From assembly GCA_017962615.1 (NCBI GenBank), contig JAGCUZ010000061.1, forward strand, positions 1 through 48,038: a stretch of 48,038 nt of DNA. The letters are read 5' to 3'. A model generated the notes under the pieces. It worked only from the letters and a program-made list of their open reading frames with translations. It did not search any database and had not been told where the DNA came from. Source of the DNA: Bacteroidales bacterium (lineage in GTDB: Bacteria > Bacteroidota > Bacteroidia > Bacteroidales > P3). The translations under genes were made by a program, and so were the position numbers. Shown here in pieces: positions 25,536 through 32,677 of this stretch (its first letter is position 1; each line of letters starts with the position of its first letter).

Positions 25536-26852
25536 CTTATCTGTGCTTTTTCCAAATGCATACTCGTCATCATTGCTTGTAAACCCGTCGTCCTCCACCT
25601 TCGGAGCAGCCGCCGTCGAGTCGGGCTTACGGTACTCCAGCCCCTTCTCCGGACGGTTGCAGTCACTCATGTTGTCCTGTATCCTGATAATCTCGCCCAC
25701 CGACAGCCTCCGGCCGTTGTCGCCAACAAACCTATCGGGCCAGAAGGGGAACGCCTGCGCCAGGTCGCCGCTGTAGTAGAAGTCAAAGCCTATGGCACCA
25801 AAGGTATATGTGACTCCGTCCACCTCTATGCGCGAACCACCGCACACGGGGTTCGACTTTGGCACCGACTGCGAGAAGCCCACATTAAACAAAGTGAAGA
25901 GTATGTCGGGCCGGTCGCTGATGTCGTACCCTGCCCGCTTCCACTGCAACATGGTCTGGTGCAGGATGCAACCCGTATAGATATACGAATACAGGTGGTT
26001 GCGATAGTCCACCAAGCGGTTGTAGCGTTCTGTCTCGTGGTCCTCCGTCTCGAAGTCGAGGATGTTCTCGTACTGCCGTCCCATGTAGAACACCGATGCC
26101 GTGTCCTTCAAGTGTTCTTCCACCATCTGCGCCGTGTGCTCCTTTATGCCGTTCACGCCGTATGAGAACTGCGACTGCACCGACAGCATCTTCACCGGCC
26201 CGAGGTATTTCTTCACCATCTCGCGTTTGGTGTTGAACAGCCTTATCTGCTCGCCCACCAGACACCCCACTATCATCCTCGGCTCCACGCCCGTCAGCCT
26301 GCCCGCCTCGTTGATCAGCGCGCTGTCCTTCAGTATCGACTGCCGCAGGTACTCCCATTCCACGGTGTTCATCCATGGTATTACGTTGGGATTGTCCCTC
26401 TGCGGCTGCTTCGCTATGACAGCCTCCAGCTCTTTCATGAACGACACGTAGTCGTCGCTGTCGCTGGCATAGAGCGACACGGCCGCCAGCATTTTGTCAA
26501 CAAGTATCGGGTCGTTGCTCTCCTGCGCCGCATGCATTATCAGGCGGGCGTTCTCGGGATAGAACTTGCCGAAGGCCGCCAGCCGCGCGTACTGCGTCAT
26601 CCAGGCAGCATCCATCTGCTGTTTGCTCAGCTTCTTGCCCTTCATGTCGCGTATCTCCGACACTGACATCAAGTAGCGGTAATTCTCATCCACACCGCCT
26701 TTGTTGTTGGCAAAGCCCAGCTGATAGGCAGCCCATGCGCCCGTTATGCCGAAGCCCGCCAAGGCAAAGGCTACCAGCAATACGTCAAATATTTTGCGTC
26801 CCGCACTGCGCCGACGCCAGTTCTTCAGAGCTACGCCAAGTCTCGAAGCCAT
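25530..26852 (-). CDS. Membrane-anchored lysozyme-like protein, function unproven
   Basis: A 440-residue protein with one N-terminal membrane anchor (about 20-43) and a helical extracytoplasmic body. The segment GVEPRMIVGCLVGEQIRLFN (about 195-214) followed by SQFSYGVNGIKEHTA resembles the catalytic Glu helix and following GxxGIKxxTA of lytic transglycosylase-like folds (DUF1402-type), so peptidoglycan cleavage is a reasonable guess. The catalytic assignment is unverified. Its start overlaps the end of the NhaD gene by 22 bp, implying translational coupling. The C-terminal codons (Asp-Lys-Leu-stop) lie inside a heptad repeat, so the natural C-terminus may have been altered by that repeat. Confidence 0.6.
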   Translation of the reverse strand: MASRLGVALKNWRRRSAGRKIFDVLLVAFALAGFGITGAWAAYQLGFANNKGGVDENYRYLMSVSEIRDMKGKKLSKQQMDAAWMTQYARLAAFGKFYPENARLIMHAAQESNDPILVDKMLAAVSLYASDSDDYVSFMKELEAVIAKQPQRDNPNVIPWMNTVEWEYLRQSILKDSALINEAGRLTGVEPRMIVGCLVGEQIRLFNTKREMVKKYLGPVKMLSVQSQFSYGVNGIKEHTAQMVEEHLKDTASVFYMGRQYENILDFETEDHETERYNRLVDYRNHLYSYIYTGCILHQTMLQWKRAGYDISDRPDILFTLFNVGFSQSVPKSNPVCGGSRIEVDGVTYTFGAIGFDFYYSGDLAQAFPFWPDRFVGDNGRRLSVGEIIRIQDNMSDCNRPEKGLEYRKPDSTAAAPKVEDDGFTSNDDEYAFGKSTDKL

Positions 26853-28189
26853 GCCACCTGTTCAAAAAGCGTTACATCCATCAGCACAAAGACGATGGCT
26901 CCGGCAATGTAACCGGCAAGTGCCAGCAAGGATATCTTCTTGAGGTACCATATAAAGTCTATCTTCTCCATGCCCATCACGGCCACACCGGCAGCCGAAC
27001 CTATGATAAGCAGCGAACCGCCCGTACCGGCGCAGTAGGCCAGAAACTCCCAGAACGCATGGTTCTGATGGAATATAATGTCGGCACCGTCTATGGGGTA
27101 CATGCCCATGACTGCGGCCACCAGCGGCACGTTGTCGACAACCGACGAGAGCGCTCCGATGATGATGTCTATAAAGAAGAAGCCCGGGGCGGCTGTGCCG
27201 AACACGTTGTTCAGTCCTCCGGCAAGACTTCCCAGTATGCCAGCCACCTTCAGGCAGCTAACGGCCATCAGGATGCCGAGGAAGAAGAGTATGGTAGGTG
27301 TGTCTATATGCTCCAGCGTGCTCACCGCTGTAGGCAGCTTGTGGCCTTCCTTCTCATATTTGCGGCTGATAATCTCAGTGGTAATCCACAGCACGCCGAG
27401 GCCGAACAGCATGCCCAGATACGGCGGCAGATGCGTGATGGTCTTGAAGATAGGCACAAATATCAAGGCTGCCACGCCCATGATAAGTACCAGCCTGCGC
27501 AGGTGCACAGGCACCTCTATGCCGCCACCCTGCGCTGCGGGACGCTCTATGTCGCCCTTAAGGGTTGCGCCGACGATAAGCACCGGCACCACCATACACA
27601 CAAGGCTGGCAACGATGGTCTTAACTATGATGTTAACGGTAGTCACCTGGCCGCCAATCCACAGCATAATCGTCGTCACGTCGCCTATGGGGCTCCATGC
27701 GCCGCCCGCGTTGGCTGCAAGTATCACCATGCCGGCATAAAGCCAACGTTCGCGCTGGTCGGCGATGAGCTTGCGCAGCAGCGCCACCATCACTATGGCC
27801 GTCGTCATGTTGTCAAGCAACGCCGACAGGAAGAAGGTCAGGATGCTCACCACCCACAGCAGTTTCTTCTTGTTCGTGGTCGTTATCTTGTCGGTTATGA
27901 CGCGGAAACCCTGATAATCCTCTATGAGGGTCACGATAGTCATGGCTCCCAGCAGGAAGAAGACTATCTCGGCCGTCTCGCCAAGGTTTTCGATGAGATG
28001 CCCGCTGATGAAGGCATGCCATGTGTCTATGTCCATGCCCGGCTGCGCCGCGGCGTGGCAGAACGAATACACCGCCCACACTACCACTCCCAGAAGGAGC
28101 GCCGTCGCGGTCTTGTTTACTTTCAGCGGATGCTCCAACGCTATGCAGGCGTATCCGATAATGAATATTGTTACCAGTGCTGCTACCAT
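26831..28189 (-). CDS. nhaD: NhaD-type Na+/H+ antiporter
   Basis: A 452-residue inner-membrane protein with about twelve to thirteen helices, in the NhaD branch of the ion-transporter superfamily. Signature segments are SALLDNMTTAIVMVALLR (near 119-136), ANAGGAWSPIGDVTTIMLW (near 157-175) and ALSSVVDNVPLVAAVMGMY (near 345-363), containing the paired DN(M/V) motifs expected of the ion-binding site. It would exchange sodium or lithium for protons in pH and salt homeostasis. It has its own -7 box at 28273-28280, so transcription need not come from YidC. The leader contains heptads (28199-28230). Its 3' end overlaps the lysozyme-like gene. Confidence 0.88.
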   Translation of the reverse strand: MVAALVTIFIIGYACIALEHPLKVNKTATALLLGVVVWAVYSFCHAAAQPGMDIDTWHAFISGHLIENLGETAEIVFFLLGAMTIVTLIEDYQGFRVITDKITTTNKKKLLWVVSILTFFLSALLDNMTTAIVMVALLRKLIADQRERWLYAGMVILAANAGGAWSPIGDVTTIMLWIGGQVTTVNIIVKTIVASLVCMVVPVLIVGATLKGDIERPAAQGGGIEVPVHLRRLVLIMGVAALIFVPIFKTITHLPPYLGMLFGLGVLWITTEIISRKYEKEGHKLPTAVSTLEHIDTPTILFFLGILMAVSCLKVAGILGSLAGGLNNVFGTAAPGFFFIDIIIGALSSVVDNVPLVAAVMGMYPIDGADIIFHQNHAFWEFLAYCAGTGGSLLIIGSAAGVAVMGMEKIDFIWYLKKISLLALAGYIAGAIVFVLMDVTLFEQVAWLRDLA

Positions 28190-28198
28190 AATAATATT

Positions 28199-28230
28199 TA
28201 ATTTTAAGTTATTAGTTTTAAGTTATTAGT
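28199..28230. repeat. Inverted heptad array in the NhaD leader
   Basis: TAAGTTA and TTAGTTT heptads are arranged in the opposite orientation to the large array at 28644-28822. Together the two arrays flank the four-helix-bundle gene (28281-28643). The GC-rich core is absent on this side, replaced by GTGCTACGCAGGTC. Confidence 0.6.
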
Positions 28231-28272
28231 GCTACGCAGGTCTTGTCTCGATACTTTTTTGTTTATGCGTTG

Positions 28273-28280
28273 CAAAGATA
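28273..28280 (-). promoter_or_regulatory. -7 box for nhaD
   Basis: On the minus strand TATCTTTG fits TAnnTTTG, 84 bp upstream of the nhaD start and directly abutting the stop of the four-helix-bundle gene. The -33 element would fall within the end of that gene; none is obvious. Confidence 0.45.
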
Positions 28281-28643
28281 TTACTGTGCTGATTTTTTCT
28301 TCATCGTCAGAACCGATGCTGTCATCATTTTGATAAGTTCCACCGACGAATCATATAGTGGTTCAAATACATTTCTCTCGATGTAACCGCCTTCAACAAG
28401 AAGTTCTAACCAATATTGTGTTTCATGTGTTTCTTTTATTGCAAGTGATATTTTGTGGATAAAATCATTGTCGCTTTCTGCAGCAATAGCTTCTCTATAG
28501 TTTGCTCCTATGCTTGTAGCCGAGCGGAATATTTGGTTTGAAATAATAAATTCTCTATTTTCCTGTAACTGCTTACACAATTTTATGACAGCCAATGCAA
28601 ATTCCTTACTTCTATTGTATATGGGACCTCTCTCCTTCATCAT
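28281..28643 (-). CDS. Four-helix-bundle protein (S23 / 23S rRNA IVS protein family)
   Basis: A 120-residue, all-helical, highly charged protein with the family pattern: ELAV-like start (SKEFALAVIKLCKQL), IFRSATSIGANYREA (about 39-53), DFIHKISLAIKETHETQYWLELL (about 60-82) and a last helix near 95-115. Family members occur in 23S rRNA intervening sequences, as free-standing genes, and as the Avd accessory protein of diversity-generating retroelements. No reverse transcriptase, rRNA or template/variable repeats are present here. Its start codon lies 4 bp from a large heptad array and a smaller inverted array lies beyond its stop, so it is bracketed by repeats. It is noticeably AT-richer than its neighbours, suggesting transfer. 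Confidence 0.85.
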   Translation of the reverse strand: MMKERGPIYNRSKEFALAVIKLCKQLQENREFIISNQIFRSATSIGANYREAIAAESDNDFIHKISLAIKETHETQYWLELLVEGGYIERNVFEPLYDSSVELIKMMTASVLTMKKKSAQ

Positions 28644-28822
28644 AAATCGCGTCAGCCACTTAAAACTTAGAACATATAACTAAAATCGCGTCAGCCACTT
28701 AAAACTTAAAACTCATAACTTATAACTAAAAACCGCGTCAGCCACTTAAAACTTAAAACTCATAACTTATAACTAAAAACCGCGTCAGCCACTTAAAACT
28801 TAAAACTTAGAACTTAAAACTC
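28644..28822. repeat. Tandem heptad/core array between the four-helix-bundle gene and yidC
   Basis: The core CGCGTCAGCCACTT starts at 28648, 28687, 28734 and 28781, each followed by AT-rich heptads (CTTAAAA, CTCATAA, CTTATAA, CTAAAAA). Units 28687-28733 and 28734-28780 are identical 47-mers; the unit at 28648 is shorter (39 bp) and diverged. The array fills the whole gap: it ends about 5 bp before the yidC stop on the right and about 4 bp from the four-helix-bundle start on the left. Confidence 0.9.
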
Positions 28823-28825
28823 TCA

Positions 28826-30796
28826 CTATCGTCTCTTATTCTGTTCCTTCTGCATTTGCTCGGCCATCTTCTGCATCTCCTCCAGGCGCTGCTGGAACTT
28901 GCTCTTCTTGGCTTTTTCTTTGCCGTTGGCGTGCTTGGCGTCATACTCTGCCATGCGGGCACGCACCTTATCCTCACTTGTAAACTTGCGTATCAGTATC
29001 ATCTGTATCATCGTAAGACTCAACGACGTGAAGTAATACAGGTTCAATGCCGCCGACTGGCTGTTGAACAGAAACAGCATCATGAACGGCATGAAATACA
29101 TCATCAGCTTCATGCCCGGCATGTTCATCTGGCTCTGCTGACCCTTCATTGTGTACCACGTATAGAAGAACTGCACGCCGAACATCAGCAGGCAGAACAG
29201 CGACACATGGTCGCCGTACAGCGGTATGTTGAAGCCGAAGTCAAGCACCGAGTCGTATGACGACAAGTCGTCGCACCACAGGAACGACTTCTGCCTCAGC
29301 TCTATCGACGCAGGATAGAAACGGAACATAGCCCAGATTATAGGCAGTTGTATCAGCATGGGCAGGCATCCCGCCATGGGGCTGTAGCCCGCCTTCTTCT
29401 GCAGCTTGGTCATCTCCTGCTGCTTCTGGAACGCCTGGTCCTGATTGGGATACTTCTTGTTGAGGGCGTCCATCTCGGGCTTCAGTATGCGCATTATAGC
29501 GCTGCCTTGGTACGACTTGAACGTCAGCGGGAACAGCACCAGCCTCAGCAGGAAGGTCAGCACCAGCACTATCACGCCGTAGTTCCAGTTGAACTTCTCC
29601 AGGAAGTTGAACACCGGTATGATGGCATAGCGGCTTATCCACTGCGTCAGGAAGAAACCCCAGCCCAGCGGCAGCATGCGCTCGAAGCCGTTGTGCTGCT
29701 CGCGCAGGTCTTTGTACTTGCTGGGACCGAAGTACAGGCTCATCCCCAGCTTGTTGTTGGTCGCAGGGTCGTATGTGAAGCTTATGTCGCTGAACATGTC
29801 GCACAGGTAATTCACTGCCGTGTCCTGCTTGTTGGTGCTGGTCGAGAGACGCGCGTTCTCAAACACACTGTCGCTCACCAGTATAGCGCAGAAGAACTGC
29901 TGCTTGTAGGCAATCCATTCTATCGGGGTGCTCACCTTCTCCTCGTCGTCCGAGCCGTCGCGCAGGCGGTCTACCTTGTCGCCTGCCGGCTTGTAGTACA
30001 GAGTGCTGTTGAAACGCTCCGCGTCTTTGTTGCGGTTGCGGCTGTTCCTCATGCTCTGGTCCACCTTCTCCTGGCGGTTCATGCGGTTCTGCCATGTCAC
30101 GCCCATTATGGCGTTGGCGTCGATATGTTTCTCGAGGTTAACGAAGTTGACGTCGAAGTCCACCTCGTAGCTGTTAGGGCTGAACACATAGCGGAACTCA
30201 AGGTAAGCATCATCAGCGGTTGTCGAGTCCTTCACGTAGGCACGCATGCTCAGCACCAGCGAGTCGGTATCGACCTTCAGCGCGGTGCCGTCGGCCTCCT
30301 TGCCGTCCACAAACGGACGGAACACCAGGTCGCGGCTGTTAACCACCTTGTGGTCGCTGGTCGAGAACACTATGTTGAAGTTGTCGCGCGACGGCGTTAT
30401 CAACACCAGCGGCATGCTGTCGAAGGTCACATAGTCGGCCAGCGTCACCTTGTTAACCTTGGCACCCAGCGGCGACACCTCCACGGTGAACACGCCGTTC
30501 TCTATGCTCAGGCACGCCGTGTCCTCGGCCATCTCCTGACCGAAAGCGCCCAGTTTGGCCAGCTGCTGCTGACGGTTCTGCTCCTCGGCCACCGAGTCGC
30601 CCTGCAACGCCGCCAATGCCTTGGCGGTCTCCGCACGTTCTATGCTGTCCAGCATCACGGCACGCACCGAGTCCTGATACAACTTCTGCTCCTGCCGCAG
30701 CTGCTCCATTTGCTCCTCCGTGGGCGACACCCACCACATAAAAGCTATGAATATGGCAAATATCAGCCCGAAACCTATTAACGACTTCTTGTCCAT
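28826..30796 (-). CDS. yidC: Membrane protein insertase YidC
   Basis: A 656-residue YidC/Oxa1/Alb3 insertase that integrates and folds inner-membrane proteins. Residues about 5-22 form the first membrane segment (IGFGLIFAIFIAFMWWV), followed by a large periplasmic beta-domain (about 60-365). The conserved core is at about 375-600: NYGVIVLVLTFLLRLVLFPL with the hydrophilic-groove Arg, GYSPMAGCLPMLIQLPI, and later GVQFFYTWYTMK and ALNLYYFTSL. The C-terminal tail (about 605-656) is Lys/Glu-rich, as is usual for ribosome contact. Length is typical for Bacteroidota. A repeat array begins a few bases past its stop; a promoter-like box lies upstream. Confidence 0.97.
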   Translation of the reverse strand: MDKKSLIGFGLIFAIFIAFMWWVSPTEEQMEQLRQEQKLYQDSVRAVMLDSIERAETAKALAALQGDSVAEEQNRQQQLAKLGAFGQEMAEDTACLSIENGVFTVEVSPLGAKVNKVTLADYVTFDSMPLVLITPSRDNFNIVFSTSDHKVVNSRDLVFRPFVDGKEADGTALKVDTDSLVLSMRAYVKDSTTADDAYLEFRYVFSPNSYEVDFDVNFVNLEKHIDANAIMGVTWQNRMNRQEKVDQSMRNSRNRNKDAERFNSTLYYKPAGDKVDRLRDGSDDEEKVSTPIEWIAYKQQFFCAILVSDSVFENARLSTSTNKQDTAVNYLCDMFSDISFTYDPATNNKLGMSLYFGPSKYKDLREQHNGFERMLPLGWGFFLTQWISRYAIIPVFNFLEKFNWNYGVIVLVLTFLLRLVLFPLTFKSYQGSAIMRILKPEMDALNKKYPNQDQAFQKQQEMTKLQKKAGYSPMAGCLPMLIQLPIIWAMFRFYPASIELRQKSFLWCDDLSSYDSVLDFGFNIPLYGDHVSLFCLLMFGVQFFYTWYTMKGQQSQMNMPGMKLMMYFMPFMMLFLFNSQSAALNLYYFTSLSLTMIQMILIRKFTSEDKVRARMAEYDAKHANGKEKAKKSKFQQRLEEMQKMAEQMQKEQNKRR

Positions 30797-30872
30797 CCTT
30801 TGTTCTATATTCCAAATATTTGTTTACAAATGAATAACTTACTCTATCACCCCGCAGTGTGGGATGAATTTG

Positions 30873-30880
30873 CAAATTTA
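30873..30880 (-). promoter_or_regulatory. -7 box for yidC
   Basis: On the minus strand TAAATTTG matches TAnnTTTG, 77 bp upstream of the yidC ATG. A TTG on the minus strand at 30903-30905 lies 22 bp further and may be the -33 element. Confidence 0.5.
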
Positions 30881-31081
30881 CGATATATTTTGCAATTGGC
30901 AGCAAAAATATACACGCATGTACATACTTTTACACCGATACCCTCTTTCTACACCCTCTTGCGTGTCGTGCTTTGCCTACCGAGCCCGACGAGCCAGCTC
31001 ATACAACATCCGCATCCTTTACGCCGCCATATTACACTAACAACCAACGCCATACAGCAACGCAAAAAAAAATACGAAAAA

Positions 31082-31115
31082 TTTGCGAATAATTCAAAAA
31101 AAACACATAACTTTG
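31082..31115 (+). promoter_or_regulatory. Promoter of the small lipoprotein gene
   Basis: TTTG at 31082-31085 and TAACTTTG at 31108-31115 (22 bp between them) fit the Bacteroidota -33/-7 pair. The predicted start site is near 31122, giving a leader of about 50 nt. Confidence 0.6.
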
Positions 31116-31170
31116 CAAAAAAGTTCCAAACAATTAACCAAAGTTCATTAACATTAAAACTCAACCACTT

Positions 31171-31356
31171 ATGAAGAAATTAATGCTTGTAGCGGGCGTC
31201 GTCGCCCTGTTCGCAATGGCTTCGTGCAGCAAGAGCTGCCACTGCAAAGACGGTGTCACCGGTGAAGAGATCACCAACGCCGCCATCGAGAATTATACCC
31301 AGGACATGTGCAAACAAGTCAACATGCCCGGCGCTCTCGAATGCACCTGGCAATAA
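31171..31356 (+). CDS. Small Cys-rich lipoprotein
   Basis: A 61-residue protein: MKKLMLVAGVVALFAMASC is a lipoprotein signal (Cys19). The mature part is only about 43 residues and contains five more cysteines or Cys pairs of note (SCHCKDG, DMCKQ, LECTW). I recognise no family, but the well-formed promoter, lipobox and terminator support a real gene. It is divergent from yidC and convergent with a barrel protein. A role as an abundant small surface or periplasmic lipoprotein is only a guess. Confidence 0.7.
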   Translation: MKKLMLVAGVVALFAMASCSKSCHCKDGVTGEEITNAAIENYTQDMCKQVNMPGALECTWQ

Positions 31357-31374
31357 ACAGCCACTACCATCAAC

Positions 31375-31410
31375 AAAAAAAGCCAGACCTCTCAAGGCCT
31401 GGCTTTTTCT
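31375..31410. terminator. Rho-independent terminator between convergent genes
   Basis: AGCCAG (31381-31386) pairs with CTGGCT (31399-31404), with CCT/AGG continuing the stem after one mismatch. A run of A precedes it and T5 follows, so it can work for the small lipoprotein gene (plus) and for the barrel gene (minus). Confidence 0.85.
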
Positions 31411-31430
31411 TTTCCCTTTTTCAAACGCCC

Positions 31431-31925
31431 TTAGAATCTGTAGCGCACGCTGAAAGCGTAGGTGTATAGCCACGGCTCGTCGTGGGCGAAGCCCAGCAGG
31501 TCTATGCCCGGACGGGCGTCAAGGGCAAGCTGCAGCGGGAAGTCGAAGTTGTACTCTATACCTCCCTGACACACAGCGGCCAGTCCCAAGCGGGTATGGT
31601 TTGCATCTTTAACGGCGTCATAGTGGTTATGGATACCTATCTGTGCACCTGGACCTATAAACCACTGCAGACCCGCCACGATGGGGAACGTCCAGTGGTA
31701 TGCAGCCGTAGCGGTCGTGTACATGTTGTGGTGGCCGGCACCGGCATCCCATCTTGCAAGACCGAGGTCGATTTCAAGGCGGTTGGCGTCGCTGAATATT
31801 CTCTGCATTGAGAACTCCGCTCCGAGGCCCCAACCGTCGTTGATACGGGCACCCATGTTCCACTGTGCCATAGCACTGCCGCCCATCATGAACAAGGCGG
31901 CCAAAGCGATGATAAGTTTTTTCAT
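31431..31925 (-). CDS. Small outer-membrane beta-barrel protein
   Basis: A 164-residue exported protein. The signal peptide is about 1-20 (GGSAMAQ). The mature part alternates amphipathic beta-strands (GWGLGAEFSMQRIF, LEIDLGLARWDAG, YTTATAAYHWTF, YEYNFDFPLQLALDARPG-like segments) and ends in SVRYRF, whose terminal Phe is the classical barrel-assembly signal. About eight strands fit the length. I do not recognise a specific subfamily. Several His/Asn-rich loops (GHHNMY, IHNHYD) are notable. Confidence 0.75.
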   Translation of the reverse strand: MKKLIIALAALFMMGGSAMAQWNMGARINDGWGLGAEFSMQRIFSDANRLEIDLGLARWDAGAGHHNMYTTATAAYHWTFPIVAGLQWFIGPGAQIGIHNHYDAVKDANHTRLGLAAVCQGGIEYNFDFPLQLALDARPGIDLLGFAHDEPWLYTYAFSVRYRF

Positions 31926-31959
31926 TTTTGTACTGATTTTTAGTTAAGTTATGTGTTAG

Positions 31960-32006
31960 TAGATTTGATTCTAAAAACCGAATATAGAATAGATTTGATT
32001 CTAAAA
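31960..32006. repeat. Direct repeat of 17 bp
   Basis: TAGATTTGATTCTAAAA occurs at 31960-31976 and 31990-32006, 30 bp apart. The second copy includes the stop codon of the 160-residue protein gene and the first lies in the leader of the barrel gene (both minus). This could be a regulator half-site pair or a small duplication. Confidence 0.7.
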
Positions 32007-32483
32007 CGTATAAGTGAACGACCGTGGCTCGGGGTACCAGCTGTTGAGCACAATAGTGTAAGTACCCGGCTCCACGCCACTGATGTCGAACTCGTTGTTC
32101 ACCTCGCACATGCAGTTGGCCATCGGAGCGTTCTCGTCCTCCAATTCGTTTATGGTGATGGTCGAGCCCTCGCGCACAACCCTCACCTCGATGCCGCCAT
32201 CCATCGCGGCTATGCCGCAGTTAACCATCAGGTTGTAATGCGTCACATGCAGCGTGCCGTTCCGATATTCAACACCCAACGAGTCGGGATTCTCGAAACC
32301 CTTGGCAGCTTCAGCGTCGGTGTGCAGCAGGCACGGCGAGTGATGCGCGTTGTACCCTGCCGCCACAGGCTCTTCCTCGGGCTTTACCGGCGACTCCTCC
32401 GACTTGCCGCACCGGTACGCCGTCAGCACCGCCGCCGTCATGGCAACCATCGCCATCGTCTTGTGTAAAACACTATGTTTCAT
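32001..32483 (-). CDS. Small exported Bacteroidota protein with Cys motifs
   Basis: A 160-residue protein with a hydrophobic N-terminal signal (MAMVAMTAAVLTAYRC; the Arg before the Cys makes a lipobox uncertain). The mature part has HYNLMVNCG, IEVRVVREGSTITINELED, NCMCEVNNEFDISG and GTYTIVL. I associate this pattern with a family of small Bacteroidales lipoproteins of unknown function with paired cysteines. I start at the Met of MKHSVLHKTM; an in-frame Met 11 codons upstream is less plausible because it would precede a normal signal peptide with a charged stretch. Confidence 0.65.
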   Translation of the reverse strand: MKHSVLHKTMAMVAMTAAVLTAYRCGKSEESPVKPEEEPVAAGYNAHHSPCLLHTDAEAAKGFENPDSLGVEYRNGTLHVTHYNLMVNCGIAAMDGGIEVRVVREGSTITINELEDENAPMANCMCEVNNEFDISGVEPGTYTIVLNSWYPEPRSFTYTF

Positions 32484-32599
32484 ATCGTTTGTACCATTCC
32501 AAAAGTCCGCCGGCATCTATTCCGACAGACGAAGTACAACAATAACGCGGCAACTGTTTTTTTATTGTCTGCCGCACCTAGCCCATCCATTTTTTACAT

Positions 32600-32648
32600 A
32601 CTTTCGGGCTATAACCCCACCAAAAAACACCTCTTATAGCCCGAAAGT
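32600..32648. terminator. 15-bp hairpin, probable terminator of the FN3 adhesin gene
   Basis: ACTTTCGGGCTATAA (32600-32614) pairs perfectly with TTATAGCCCGAAAGT (32634-32648) around a 19-nt C/A-rich loop. It starts 30 bp past the stop of the 2171-residue adhesin (minus). T-rich DNA follows on the plus side and A-rich/T-rich on the minus side. Confidence 0.75.
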
Positions 32649-32677
32649 TTGCAATTTTTTGTCGCACCTTCTCTGCC

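Larger units (their letters stand above)
30797..31170. other. Divergent intergenic region between yidC and a small lipoprotein gene
   Basis: 374 bp without a credible gene. Near yidC it contains its promoter box; near the lipoprotein gene it has a second promoter. The middle part (about 30920-31060) is C-rich with no repeat or hairpin that I can see. Confidence 0.6.

Noticed and set aside
26735-28201. 488-codon plus-strand frame opposite nhaD
   Set aside because: His/Arg-rich shadow of a strongly supported NhaD gene.
28281-28643. Avd accessory protein of a diversity-generating retroelement
   Set aside because: No reverse transcriptase, template repeat or variable repeat is present in the window; a free-standing S23 gene is the simpler reading.
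28644-28822. CRISPR array (repeats of constant core with AT-rich intervals)
   Set aside because: The intervals are repetitive heptads rather than unique spacers, unit lengths vary from 39 to 47 bp, and no cas genes are nearby.
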